A DNA stretch of 61,836 nucleotides. Origin: JAPLZH01 sp964450345. GTDB taxonomy: Bacteria; Patescibacteriota; Minisyncoccia; Phycocordibacterales; PALSA-1337. The translations under genes were made by a program, and so were the position numbers. Where the stretch lies: positions 1-61,836 of the forward strand of contig CAYVEL010000003.1 in the NCBI GenBank assembly GCA_964450345.1, in the 5' to 3' direction. Each line of letters begins with the position of its first letter. Positions within the stretch are counted from its first letter, which is position 1. The notes below the pieces were generated by a model that saw only the letters and a program-made list of their open reading frames with translations, ran no database searches and was not told the DNA's origin. This document shows, piece by piece, positions 33,581 to 42,716 of the stretch.

Positions 33581-34597
33581 TTATTTTTTAGAAATTATAG
33601 CTTTCTTATAAACATCTAGATGCTCTAGAGCTACTCCTGTGCCCTTAACCACACAGTAATATGCGTCATCTGCTACACGAGCCTTTACACCTGTTTTTCT
33701 AAAGACTAGTTCTGCTAAATTTCTAAGCTGTGATGATCCACCTGTTAGAGTAATTCCGTGGTCAATAATATCAGCCGCTAGCTCTGGAGGTGTTTCCTGA
33801 AGTACATCTTTAATGGCTTTAACCATTTCTTTTAGCTCCTTTGCAATAGCTTTAACAATTTCATTTGTTTTAATATCAATAGAACGAGGAAGTCCTGTTA
33901 TGAAATCTCTACCCTTAACAGTCATGACAAATTCTTCTTCTACAGGAATAGCTGAGCCAATATTAACCTTAATATCCTCTGCCATCTTATCTCCGATAGC
34001 TAAGTTAAAAGTCTTCTTAATATAATCAGCAATAGCAGCGTCTAATTTATTTCCAGCACATTTAACAGAAGTACAGGACACTATTCCACCAAGAGAAATA
34101 ACGGCTACGTCAGTAGTTCCACCTCCAATATCTACCACCATATTTCCCACAGCTTCGTTAATAGGAATTCCAGCACCAATAGCAGCGAGAATAGGTTCCT
34201 TAACTACATAAGCATTTTTAGCACCTGCCTTAAGTGCTGCTTCTACCACAGCACGTCTTTCAGTAGATGTAATTCCAGCCGGCACGCTGATTAATACATC
34301 TGGCTTAAATACATTCCACTTTCCAAGTGCCTTATTAATAAAATATCTAAGCATAGCTTCAGTAACTCTGTAATCTGCTATCACACCATCACGCATAGGC
34401 TTATAAGCAATAATATTCTCAGGGGTCTTACCTATCATCAGTTTAGCCTCATTACCTACAGCCAAAATCTTATTATCCTGTTCAGATACAGCCACAACAG
34501 ATGGTTCGTTTAAAACCACACCTTTACCTGGCACAAATACGAGAGTATTAGCGGTTCCGAGATCTATTCCTAGTTTTGGAGAAAATATAATTGCCAT
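33581..34597 (-). CDS. mreB: MreB-like actin, copy 2
   Basis: The 338-residue paralogue of the product at 28843 shows KLGIDLGTANTLVFVPGKG, MVVDIGGGTTDVAVISLGGI and LTGGSSQLRNLAELV. It heads a separate operon (mreB2-holB-like-frr-rseP-proS). CATAAT (34604-34609) ends 6 nt before the ATG. Two MreB proteins may form mixed filaments or serve different stages (inference). Confidence 0.93.
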   Translation of the reverse strand: MAIIFSPKLGIDLGTANTLVFVPGKGVVLNEPSVVAVSEQDNKILAVGNEAKLMIGKTPENIIAYKPMRDGVIADYRVTEAMLRYFINKALGKWNVFKPDVLISVPAGITSTERRAVVEAALKAGAKNAYVVKEPILAAIGAGIPINEAVGNMVVDIGGGTTDVAVISLGGIVSCTSVKCAGNKLDAAIADYIKKTFNLAIGDKMAEDIKVNIGSAIPVEEEFVMTVKGRDFITGLPRSIDIKTNEIVKAIAKELKEMVKAIKDVLQETPPELAADIIDHGITLTGGSSQLRNLAELVFRKTGVKARVADDAYYCVVKGTGVALEHLDVYKKAIISKK

Positions 34598-34633
34598 TAA
34601 CGTATTATGAACTAAAGTGTGGATTTTGTGTAG

Positions 34634-34661
34634 TTGACACCATTTCTAGTAGTTATACAAT
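34634..34661 (+). promoter_or_regulatory. promoter of a short transcript
   Basis: TTGACA (34634-34639), a 16-nt spacer and TACAAT (34656-34661). It drives a transcript ending at the terminator at 34779, away from both flanking genes. Confidence 0.75.
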
Positions 34662-34679
34662 AAATATGTAACCGAGTAG

Positions 34680-34760
34680 ATGGAAAGCACATTGCGTTCG
34701 AGAAACGAAGACAAAGTTGCGCTTTGGGTTGGGCGCAACAATTGGATGAGTGGAAAGTAA
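34680..34760 (+). CDS. possible 26-residue small protein, or non-coding RNA
   Basis: A transcription unit of about 145 nt (34668-34815) has a consensus promoter and a strong terminator. It contains a frame starting ATG and reading MESTLRSRNEDKVALW followed by VGRNNWMSGK. A weak GAG precedes the ATG. The DNA is GC-richer than the flanking genes. The unit is well supported; whether it acts as peptide or RNA is open. Confidence 0.45.
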   Translation: MESTLRSRNEDKVALWVGRNNWMSGK

Positions 34761-34778
34761 AAGCGCTTAAACGCGCGG

Positions 34779-34819
34779 GGGCGTGGCCGTCTTTGAGTTC
34801 GGCCACGCCCTTTGTTTGT
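34779..34819 (+). terminator. terminator of the short transcript
   Basis: GGGCGTGGCCG / CGGCCACGCCC with a 10-nt loop, followed by TTTGTTTGT. Confidence 0.88.
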
Positions 34820-34847
34820 CTATTTTTTATCTATAAAATTCGTAAAC

Positions 34848-36161
34848 CTATTCTGACTTAACTCTCATAATATCAGCGCCTAGTACATTCAGTCTTTCTT
34901 CCAGTCTCTCATATCCCCTATCAATAAACTTTATTCCTGTAATCTTAGAATCACCTTCGGCAAGCAAAGCAGCAAAAACCACAGCAAACCCCGCTCTTAA
35001 ATCATGAGATCTTAATTCATCATCTTTAACAGCTTTCAAAGGATTTCCACCATGAACCATAATTTCTCTAGGATTCATTACTGTAATATCAGCGCCGAGT
35101 TTAATTAAATCTTCAACATATTTTAATCTTGATTCGTAAATTGTTTCAAACACAATACTATCTCCGGACACAGCAGTAAGATATGTTACGGCTGGAGCCT
35201 GTAAATCTGTAGGAAAACCAGGATATTCATGAGTTCTAAAATTAAAAGATTTTAATTCTTTACTACACTTATCTCCATTTACAGTTATATAATCCTTTCC
35301 TATTTCCATACTAACACCAGAAGCAAAAAGCAAATTAGTTAAACTTTCTAGATGTCTTGGTTCACAATCTTCTATTGTCATTTTCTTTGCTAATAAAGAT
35401 CCTAGTAGCAAAAAACTTCCTGCTTCTATTCTGTCTGGAATGGTCACATATTCTTTAGAAGGCTTTAACAAGCCACCACCATTAATCTCAATAGTAGTAG
35501 TTCCAAGACCTTTAATATCAGCACCACAAGATACTAGAAATTCACCAAGCGATACAGTCTCTGGTTCCATAGCGCAGTTTTTTAAAATCGTTTTACCCTT
35601 AGCAAGTACTGCGGCCATCATTATGGTTTCTGTACCCGTAACTGTTTGGAGATTAAAAAAGATATCATTACCAATAAGTTTCTTTTCATTTGGAGCAGTT
35701 ATGACAAAGGCTTCTTTTGTATATTCTACACTCGCCCCCATTCTTTCGTATGCATTTAAAAACAAATCGATTGGTCTAGAACCAATAACACATCCGCCTG
35801 GAGATGGGAAAATAACCTTTCCGAAACGAGCAAGCATAGGACCAGTTAATACCACAGAAGAACGCATACTCTGTGATAAATCTCTTGGAAATTCTACTTT
35901 ATTAATACCATCAGTATTGATAACTAAATTATTTTTATCTCCAAGCTCCCAAGAAAAAGTTGCTCCTAGATTTTCTAAAATCTCTAAAAGTTTTCTAACA
36001 TCATCTGTTTCAGGAACATTTGAAATATGTAAATCACCCTTAAATAAAACACTCGAAGAAATAACCTTCAATACCGCATTTTTAGCACCGTTTATTCTTA
36101 TCTTTCCAGAAAGTTTTCTTTCTTTATTTAATCCTTTAACTAAAAAATAATCATTACTCAT
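34848..36161 (-). CDS. murA: UDP-N-acetylglucosamine 1-carboxyvinyltransferase
   Basis: The 437-residue EPT-fold enzyme catalyses the first committed step of peptidoglycan synthesis. It shows INGAKNAVLKVISSSVLF, the active-site loop SPGGCVIGSRPIDLF with the catalytic Cys, and HDLRAGFAVVFAALLAEG near the end. Because the Cys is kept, fosfomycin sensitivity would be expected. TAGAAT (36168-36173) ends 6 nt before the ATG at 36161, the second Met of the open frame. Confidence 0.95.
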   Translation of the reverse strand: MSNDYFLVKGLNKERKLSGKIRINGAKNAVLKVISSSVLFKGDLHISNVPETDDVRKLLEILENLGATFSWELGDKNNLVINTDGINKVEFPRDLSQSMRSSVVLTGPMLARFGKVIFPSPGGCVIGSRPIDLFLNAYERMGASVEYTKEAFVITAPNEKKLIGNDIFFNLQTVTGTETIMMAAVLAKGKTILKNCAMEPETVSLGEFLVSCGADIKGLGTTTIEINGGGLLKPSKEYVTIPDRIEAGSFLLLGSLLAKKMTIEDCEPRHLESLTNLLFASGVSMEIGKDYITVNGDKCSKELKSFNFRTHEYPGFPTDLQAPAVTYLTAVSGDSIVFETIYESRLKYVEDLIKLGADITVMNPREIMVHGGNPLKAVKDDELRSHDLRAGFAVVFAALLAEGDSKITGIKFIDRGYERLEERLNVLGADIMRVKSE

Positions 36162-36216
36162 AAACACATTCTACCAAATTTTTAATTAATAAAAAGATAG
36201 CCTATGTATATTTTAA

Positions 36217-37521
36217 TTAATTCTTCTTTGATTTTTTAGCTTTCTTAGGAAATCTCTTTCTGTATTCCTCCGCCCATCTTTCTTCTTGTTTACCAAGTAC
36301 ATGGAATAATAACACTGAGAAAGATAACCAGAATATACCGAGAATGACCCCACCAACAACATCAGTCATCCAATGAACAGATAGAATTAATCTAGATGAA
36401 GAAACTAAGAATACAACGATCACAAAAAGACCATACAATATCGCTTTTACATTATGATTCATTCTGCTTCTGTGAACATAATAAGCCAAAGTACCCATGA
36501 ATACAGTAGAAATAAGAGCGTGACCACTAGGGAAACTATAATCAGTTAAATTAAGTAATTTATTATCCGGTCTAATTCTCTCTACTATATTTTTAAATAT
36601 AGGACTAAGCATAAAACCTCCTCCAACAGCAAAAACATAAAAATAAACGAATAAGTGTCTTTTCTTAAAGATCCAATACAAAATAGTTACTATAGAGTAA
36701 ACAAGAATAGAACTAGGACTAAATAAATCAGAGAAAAATATTGCCGATATAGTCAGGAACTCTGTATTAATAGAATTAATAAACACATTGAAGTTAACAT
36801 CTAAATTACTTAAGCTTAATTTATCAGTAAATGCATCTTGTAATATTTTTACATAAAACAGAAGAGAAGTAACAGCTAAGATTAAAGTATATAAATGTTT
36901 TCTAGAGAATATATGTTCTCTTTTCTCTAAGAAAATATAAGCCCAAATAATTAAACCTATATAAACTATTCCCCAGAATAGATACCTTCCAATATAATCA
37001 GCCACAAATAAATAACTAGCACCAGCTAAATATCCAATCATCACAGAAGAGACTGCCCAAAGAGTTCCACCGATTATATTGTATGTCCAAAAAATACCAG
37101 GCTTGATATCACCTGCTCCAGCAAAAAACGGCATAAGGGCACGTGTAATAGGACTAAATCTTCCTATTATAAGCGCCTTACCTGTATGCTTATGGAGCAT
37201 GTCATGAGATTTTTTTATATGTTCTTCTTTTATATAAAAAAATCTTCCATACTTCTCTATCCATTCAGCACCATATTTCTTACCTAAAATATAACCCATC
37301 AAATCACCGAGAACTGCTCCCAAGCTGGCTAAAAATAAAGTTAGTGGCAAACTCAATATTCCCAAATGAGCCAAAAAACCACCAAGAATTATAACTATAT
37401 GACCAGGTATTAAAGCTCCAATAAGTGGAAAAGCCTCCACTGCAGCAGTAATAAAAACAATCCAAGAGCCTCCATCTCTCATAATAGACTCAATGAACAT
37501 TAATAAATCTTTAATACCCAT
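36217..37521 (-). CDS. DedA (VTT) - PAP2 phosphatase fusion
   Basis: The product has 434 residues. Residues of about 1-200 are a DedA/SNARE-associated domain (GALIPGHIVIILGGFLAHLG, GRFSPITRALMPFFAGAGDI). About 215-415 is a PAP2 acid phosphatase with all three motifs: KNIVERIRP, PSGH and SRLILSVHWMTD. Fusions of this type are thought to flip and dephosphorylate lipids such as undecaprenyl phosphate or phosphatidate derivatives, which fits the neighbouring wall genes. The basic tail (KRFPKKAKKSKKN) is cytoplasmic. Confidence 0.9.
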   Translation of the reverse strand: MGIKDLLMFIESIMRDGGSWIVFITAAVEAFPLIGALIPGHIVIILGGFLAHLGILSLPLTLFLASLGAVLGDLMGYILGKKYGAEWIEKYGRFFYIKEEHIKKSHDMLHKHTGKALIIGRFSPITRALMPFFAGAGDIKPGIFWTYNIIGGTLWAVSSVMIGYLAGASYLFVADYIGRYLFWGIVYIGLIIWAYIFLEKREHIFSRKHLYTLILAVTSLLFYVKILQDAFTDKLSLSNLDVNFNVFINSINTEFLTISAIFFSDLFSPSSILVYSIVTILYWIFKKRHLFVYFYVFAVGGGFMLSPIFKNIVERIRPDNKLLNLTDYSFPSGHALISTVFMGTLAYYVHRSRMNHNVKAILYGLFVIVVFLVSSSRLILSVHWMTDVVGGVILGIFWLSFSVLLFHVLGKQEERWAEEYRKRFPKKAKKSKKN

Positions 37522-37530
37522 AAAAAGAAA

Positions 37531-38241
37531 TTACTTTACTGAGAAAGAAGCTTTTACGGTGACCATAACATTCTTATCAATAGTTCCTGTATCATAAGAA
37601 CCGTAATCACTAACTTCTAATGAATTTGGTGGTAATACCTGAACCACACCGCTAGATGCAGATACGATACTTCCGAGTTTTTTATCACCAGCCTTTGCAA
37701 TAACATCAGCTCTATTCTTAGCATCCTTAATGGCATCACCAAGTAGAGATACTCTTAATTCACTTAATTTAGAATAATAGTACTGTGGACTCTCAGCAAA
37801 GAAAATTAATCCATTATCTACTAGATTTCTAGTAGCCCTAACTATTTTCTCCATTCCATTAACATCATCCGAATTAATCTTGATATTTTGTCTTAAAGTA
37901 TATTTCTTAGGTCCTCCATTATTTCTATCATAGTCATAAACCTCATTCATAGATACAGTTGAGATTGTGTAATCCTTTTCAGGGACATTCTGACTCTTTA
38001 CGAATTCTTTAACTAACCCCTCATCAACAGACATCTGCTGATAACCTGATTTCATAGTTTCAGATGTCACTGTTCTCTCCCATGAACCAGACCAACTAAC
38101 CTTATCAGCAGTAACCGCTCTTACAGCAGAACCTGTAACTGATATTGGTGTGGTGGTATTTCTAGAAGCAATACCAAAAGATAAAATTATGGCAGAGACT
38201 ATTAGAGCCACTGCACCTACGTATACATTTTTAATTTCCAT
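37531..38241 (-). CDS. SIMPL domain (DUF541) exported protein
   Basis: The 236-residue protein has an N-terminal hydrophobic helix (YVGAVALIVSAIILSFGI) and a SIMPL domain (TPISVTGSAVRAVTADKVSW, LGDAIKDAKNRADVIAKAG). Function is unknown in most members. Two ATGs lie in tandem at 38244 and 38241; TATTAT (38248-38253) is 6 nt before the second, which I choose. Confidence 0.82.
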   Translation of the reverse strand: MEIKNVYVGAVALIVSAIILSFGIASRNTTTPISVTGSAVRAVTADKVSWSGSWERTVTSETMKSGYQQMSVDEGLVKEFVKSQNVPEKDYTISTVSMNEVYDYDRNNGGPKKYTLRQNIKINSDDVNGMEKIVRATRNLVDNGLIFFAESPQYYYSKLSELRVSLLGDAIKDAKNRADVIAKAGDKKLGSIVSASSGVVQVLPPNSLEVSDYGSYDTGTIDKNVMVTVKASFSVK

Positions 38242-38304
38242 CATTAAATAATATCATATAAAGTTTTAAATCTAAACAATAAATTAACCCTTATTTACTA
38301 AGGG

Positions 38305-38517
38305 TTAATTTATTGAAATTATTTTACTTGGACTTGTATGACCACTTATTATTCTGACAGGCTGGTTTGGATACTTAGCTCTAAATATTTCTAATATTCT
38401 ATTATTAGCCATATTTCTTTCTGGTTTTTCTTTTAAAGAAATCTCCCAGTGATCTTCACTGATTATTTTTATATCCTCTTTTCTTGCTTTAGTTTTTACT
38501 CTAACTTTTATATACAT
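38305..38517 (-). CDS. DUF167 (YggU) family protein
   Basis: The 70-residue product matches the family: IKVRVKTKARKEDIKI, EKPERNMANNRILEIF and VRIISGHTSPSKIISI. The function is unknown. The frame can be read from a TTG at 38529, but that would overlap zwf; the ATG at 38517 is 5 nt after the zwf stop. Confidence 0.85.
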   Translation of the reverse strand: MYIKVRVKTKARKEDIKIISEDHWEISLKEKPERNMANNRILEIFRAKYPNQPVRIISGHTSPSKIISIN

Positions 38518-38521
38518 AAAA

Positions 38522-39910
38522 TTAAACAACTGGACCCCAGCTTCCCTTCTTATATTCCAATAAAGGAGTTTTATCTAGATTATCAATGATAGAAGAAATA
38601 AATCTCCATGAATAGACTATTTCATCTGCACTAGCAAACAGAGTTTGATCACCTTTTAACGCATCAGAAAGCACCTTTCTGTAGTCTACATAGAAATTAA
38701 TCTCATTATTATCATCACTCTTATACGACAAAGTCTTTGATTCTATATCATCAGTTAAACCATGTTTCTTTGACCAAAATCTTATCTTTATACTTTCTTC
38801 GGGTTTAATTCTAAAAACAATAATATTTTCACATCCAGGAGTCTTCTCATTCTTGAAATAAACTGTTATTTCAATTCTGTCATCTTTCATTGCCTTACCA
38901 CTCTCTAAATATATTGGAACGTTCTTCCATCTAGAATTATCAATGTGAGTTTTAATTAGGAAGTAAGTTTCTGTTCTAGAATAAGTGCTTACTCCTTTTT
39001 CCTTGTCATATCCCTCATATCTAGCTCTCACCACATTATCAGGAATATCTTTTGCAGAAAAAGGCGCTAGATTTTTTAAAATTTTTGCTCTTTCTTTTCT
39101 AGTTTCATCAGCATTAGAAGACGCCGGTCTTTCCATTGTTATGAAATTCAACATTTGTAATATATGGCTTTGAGCAACATCCTTAATAGCTCCTATAGCA
39201 TCATAAGTCTCTACACGAGTACCTACTGTAGATTTCTCAAGTAATCTAATATGAATCTTATCTATTCCATAATGATTCCATATTGATTCGAAAAGAGTAT
39301 TATTAAATCTAAAATTTAAAATATTCTGTAAACCCTCCTTAGCTAAATAATGATCTATTCTAAAAATCTGTTCTTCTTTAAAAATAGTCTTCAAACTCTT
39401 CTCTATTCTAGAAGCGCTATTAATATCCACCCCGAATGGCTTTTCTATTAGTATACGAGTCCAGGTACTTTCCTCTTTCGCATCTCTTTCTCTATATAAA
39501 CCAGAATCTGATATATTTTTTATTACAAGTTCATATAGACTTGGCGGAATAGCTAAATGTATTAGACGATTAGTATATTGTCTGAATCTTCCTTCGATTA
39601 ATTTTATTCTTTCATTTATTCTGTTATAAACATCAGCATTATCAAAGACCCCAGTCTCACACTCAATACGATCAACGAAACGTTTAATATCTTCTTCTGG
39701 AACTTGGCCAGGTCTAATATTTAAATTTTCTCTAATAAATATTCTAAAATCTTCTCTAGAAAAGTTTTTACGAGCTACTCCAATAATTGAAAAGTCGGAC
39801 GGAAGAAGTCTCATTGAGTACAATTTCAATAAACCTGGAAGTAATTTTCTGGTCGCAGTTTCTCCGGTAATACCGAAAATAATGAAGATTGTAGGCCTGT
39901 TTTCTGTCAT
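38522..39910 (-). CDS. zwf: glucose-6-phosphate 1-dehydrogenase
   Basis: The 462-residue product has the NAD(P) loop FGITGETATRKLLPGL and the active-site motif RIDHYLAKEGLQNIL with the catalytic His region. It oxidises glucose 6-phosphate to 6-phosphogluconolactone. The pentose-phosphate genes rpe, rpiB and tkt lie at the far end of the window; pgl and gnd are not seen. TAGAAT (39917-39922) ends 6 nt before the ATG. Confidence 0.92.
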   Translation of the reverse strand: MTENRPTIFIIFGITGETATRKLLPGLLKLYSMRLLPSDFSIIGVARKNFSREDFRIFIRENLNIRPGQVPEEDIKRFVDRIECETGVFDNADVYNRINERIKLIEGRFRQYTNRLIHLAIPPSLYELVIKNISDSGLYRERDAKEESTWTRILIEKPFGVDINSASRIEKSLKTIFKEEQIFRIDHYLAKEGLQNILNFRFNNTLFESIWNHYGIDKIHIRLLEKSTVGTRVETYDAIGAIKDVAQSHILQMLNFITMERPASSNADETRKERAKILKNLAPFSAKDIPDNVVRARYEGYDKEKGVSTYSRTETYFLIKTHIDNSRWKNVPIYLESGKAMKDDRIEITVYFKNEKTPGCENIIVFRIKPEESIKIRFWSKKHGLTDDIESKTLSYKSDDNNEINFYVDYRKVLSDALKGDQTLFASADEIVYSWRFISSIIDNLDKTPLLEYKKGSWGPVV

Positions 39911-39973
39911 TTGACTATTCTATCACATGTTTTCGTGATATATTAAGCCTATTATAAGCATAATTAACGTAAA

Positions 39974-40396
39974 ATGGTAAAGAAAACAACAATCATTCTA
40001 GGTATCATCATAGCCATAGTAGGTATTCTAGGATTTATAAAAAATCCACTAATTGGTAGCGGATCGTTCTTTGAAGCTAACACCGCTCACAATATTCTAC
40101 ATGTTGTGATTGGACTAGTATTAGTTGGAGTAACTCTACAGTATGCTAAGTACACAGCAGTTACATTGAAGACTGTTGGTATAGTAGTAACTGTTATTGC
40201 TATCATGGGATTCATCTCAGTAACTGGAAGCGGAAAAGAAGTTAACTATCTATTCCAGCTATTCTCAGTAAACCAGGCTGTTAATTGGCTACACTTGGTT
40301 ATCGGTATTGGTCTAACAGCTTTCGGATGGTGCAAATGTACTAACGGTACATGTGAACATCCTGATTGCAAAACCGTAGAAGCTCCAAAGGCTTAA
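39974..40396 (+). CDS. four-helix membrane protein with Cys-rich tail
   Basis: The 140-residue protein has four hydrophobic helices with two similar halves (TAHNILHVVIGLVLVGVTLQ and VNWLHLVIGIGLTAFGW), reminiscent of DUF4383. The tail CKCTNGTCEHPDC could bind metal. CATAAT lies 9 nt before the ATG. It is monocistronic and ends at a bidirectional terminator. Confidence 0.7.
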   Translation: MVKKTTIILGIIIAIVGILGFIKNPLIGSGSFFEANTAHNILHVVIGLVLVGVTLQYAKYTAVTLKTVGIVVTVIAIMGFISVTGSGKEVNYLFQLFSVNQAVNWLHLVIGIGLTAFGWCKCTNGTCEHPDCKTVEAPKA

Positions 40397-40417
40397 ATTG
40401 TTTTAGACACTGTCTAA

Positions 40418-40460
40418 GCAACAAAAAATCCCTCATTAATTTTGAGGGATTTTTTGTTGC
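40418..40460. terminator. bidirectional terminator
   Basis: An 18-bp perfect inverted repeat (GCAACAAAAAATCCCTCA) with a TTAATTT loop contains its own A- and T-tracts. It separates the four-helix membrane protein gene (+) from the ABC ATPase gene (-). Confidence 0.9.
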
Positions 40461-40475
40461 TATTATTCAGTCTCT

Positions 40476-41165
40476 TTATTTATTCTTAAACTTAGTTTCA
40501 TCTCTAATTACCTTACCGTCTGCAAGTTCAAGTATTCTGTGTGCCCTCTCTGCATATTCCTGTTCATGAGTAACCATGATTATAGTTTGACCGTCTTTAT
40601 TTAAATCCATAAATAATTCTAGAATGTTTGCTGAAGTCTCAGTATCTAGGTTTGCGGTAGGTTCATCTGCAAAAAGAATATCTGGCTCATGCGCAATAGC
40701 GCGAGCAATAGAAACTCTCTGCTGTTGTCCTCCAGACATTTGAGCTGGATAATTTTTCATCTTCTCTTTTAAATCCACTTTTATAAGAGCCCCTTCTGCT
40801 TTTTTTCGTGCTTCTGATTCTGGAAAACCCATCATAAGTAATGGAAGCATGACATTCTCGGTAGCTGTTAAAGACGGCAATATAGCATAATCCTGAAATA
40901 CATAACCAAGCTTAGCTAATCTATAAAAAGTTCTCTTCTCCTCATCCATATTAATAACATCATTACCATACATTTCTATATCGCCTGAAGTAGGCTTATC
41001 AAGTAAACCAAGCTGATATAGTAAAGTAGACTTACCAGAACCAGATCTACCTGTAATAGCTACGAATTGTCCATCTGGCACCTCTAAATCAATATTATTA
41101 ACAGCGATAAGTTCGCCGCCTCCACCGCTCTGAAATTTCTTAACTAATTTCTTTACTTTAAGCAT
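40476..41165 (-). CDS. ABC transporter ATPase (LolD/MacB type)
   Basis: The 229-residue product has Walker A GRSGSGKSTLLYQ, signature MSGGQQQRVSIARA, Walker B DILFADEPTANLD and H-loop MVTHEQEYA. The order and length match the LolD/MacB/FtsE subfamily. It pairs with the permease directly upstream in the operon (15-nt gap). Substrates of such pairs include lipoproteins, peptides and cell-wall signals; it is undecided here. Confidence 0.92.
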   Translation of the reverse strand: MLKVKKLVKKFQSGGGGELIAVNNIDLEVPDGQFVAITGRSGSGKSTLLYQLGLLDKPTSGDIEMYGNDVINMDEEKRTFYRLAKLGYVFQDYAILPSLTATENVMLPLLMMGFPESEARKKAEGALIKVDLKEKMKNYPAQMSGGQQQRVSIARAIAHEPDILFADEPTANLDTETSANILELFMDLNKDGQTIIMVTHEQEYAERAHRILELADGKVIRDETKFKNK

Positions 41166-41179
41166 TTGATTTAATAATT

Positions 41180-42466
41180 TTATCTACCCAAGATAGCATC
41201 TAATGTATTCTGTTTTGCCACTATTCTAGCTGGTATATATCCCGCAATTAATGTTGCGACTAATAATATAACCCCTCTAAAGAATGTTCCTGATGCAGTC
41301 GCTACTAAGATTCCATCACTGAATGGGAAATTAATCGGATGTGCAGCTAAGTATGGCTGTATAAATAAAAATACTAATACCGCCCCTACAAGTACACCAA
41401 TAACAGCATAGAATAATGACTGGAATATATATGATATTTCAATCGCTCTAGCTCTAATACCAATACCTTTCATAATACCAATATACTTTCTGCGAGTAAT
41501 TGCATTCACGAAAATAATAATGAATATTGTAATAGAAGCCACTGCGATACCAATTGAACCAATCATATTACCAAGTAGTCCAAAAGTTAATTTCATATCC
41601 TCTACGAATTTAGGAATAGCCTCAGAAAATATCTGTATCTTAGCCTTATCACCGAAACCTTGAGCAAGCAGAATATTCTTAACATAAGTAGCATCTACTC
41701 CAGACTTTAATTTAATAGCTATCTGATTTACATTGTTATCATATCTATTAGCTATCTTCTTTAATTCAGAATCAGTCATCACTATATACTGATCGAAGTC
41801 TGTTTTACTTTTTATAACACCTTTAATTCTGACCTCCTTCGTAACATCACCTATCTTTAATTTTATTTTTGAACCAGCTTCTGTATTTTTTAACAATTTT
41901 AATCCAGGACTATCTATATCTAAATATTTAGAAAGCATATTAGCACCTATTAAAACAGTATCGTGATCTTCTGCTGTTAGATATTCTCCCTCAACCATAT
42001 ATTTAGAAATACCAGTAACAGAATTTTCTACTTCTGGATCAATACCTAAAATAGATGCTCCTGCCTCATCAATATGATCCGTCTCATTTGTTCTACGATC
42101 ATAATTTGCTGAAACGGCACCGCTAGAAATATATCTTGCAGAAAATTTATCAACCTCATCTAATGAATTTAAAAAAGTTACAACATCATGACTTCTCTCT
42201 ATATACTTCTTATCAGTAAGAGTAGAGATAATGATGTCTCCCGAAACACGCTCTCTCTGTTGTTCTATAGAACCTTCAATAAGACCAACTAATATTCCAG
42301 AAACCACAACAAGATTAAGAAAAGTAAGAGTCATTACAGTAATGATTAAAGCGGTGGTCCATTTATTAGCCTTCTTCAATTCTCTTACAGCAAGAAAAAA
42401 ACCAAGCTTCCAATCCTGTGATCTTCCGGCCGGTTTTAGTGAATGTTTTTTGATATTCTCGTCCAT
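41180..42466 (-). CDS. ABC transporter permease (MacB/FtsX type)
   Basis: The 428-residue product has one N-terminal helix (TTALIITVMTLTFLNLVVVS), a large outside domain (about 60-280, MacB periplasmic core) and three C-terminal helices of the FtsX domain. It is cotranscribed with the ATPase gene at 40476. TATAAT (42475-42480) ends 8 nt before the ATG, so the mRNA is predicted leaderless. Confidence 0.88.
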   Translation of the reverse strand: MDENIKKHSLKPAGRSQDWKLGFFLAVRELKKANKWTTALIITVMTLTFLNLVVVSGILVGLIEGSIEQQRERVSGDIIISTLTDKKYIERSHDVVTFLNSLDEVDKFSARYISSGAVSANYDRRTNETDHIDEAGASILGIDPEVENSVTGISKYMVEGEYLTAEDHDTVLIGANMLSKYLDIDSPGLKLLKNTEAGSKIKLKIGDVTKEVRIKGVIKSKTDFDQYIVMTDSELKKIANRYDNNVNQIAIKLKSGVDATYVKNILLAQGFGDKAKIQIFSEAIPKFVEDMKLTFGLLGNMIGSIGIAVASITIFIIIFVNAITRRKYIGIMKGIGIRARAIEISYIFQSLFYAVIGVLVGAVLVFLFIQPYLAAHPINFPFSDGILVATASGTFFRGVILLVATLIAGYIPARIVAKQNTLDAILGR

Positions 42467-42483
42467 TTAGGACAATTATATCA

Positions 42484-42660
42484 TTATTCTTTTAATGTTT
42501 CAGCGTACTTTTCCCACTTTGGGTAAAACGTATTAGCTATAAATACAGCTAAAAGTATGAAAATTCCAGCAAAACCCCATAGAAAAAGCCTTAAAAGCTT
42601 GAGAAATATGCCCCCGAGAGCTCCGAGTGCCTGTATAATTGTGTCGAATACTATTTGCAT
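42484..42660 (-). CDS. small single-helix membrane protein
   Basis: The 58-residue protein has one long hydrophobic region (ALGGIFLKLLRLFLWGFAGI and beyond). The frame is open back to 42729, but that end would overlap the divergent gene start, so the ATG at 42660 is preferred. No family is recognised. It lies 17 nt upstream of the ABC permease gene, whose own -10 falls at 42475-42480 in this gap. Confidence 0.5.
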   Translation of the reverse strand: MQIVFDTIIQALGALGGIFLKLLRLFLWGFAGIFILLAVFIANTFYPKWEKYAETLKE

Positions 42661-42716
42661 GCGTTGTATGTGTAAATCCACATTATGATATACTAAAGAA
42701 AATTTAAAAAAAATCA

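Noticed and set aside
34612..34806. Minus-strand 64-codon frame in the murA-mreB2 gap
   Set aside because: It is antisense to a unit with a clear plus-strand promoter and terminator and shows no protein-like pattern.
40402..40416. TTAGACACTGTCTAA palindrome as an operator
   Set aside because: It lies just after a stop codon and before a terminator, far from any promoter; probably part of the terminator surroundings.
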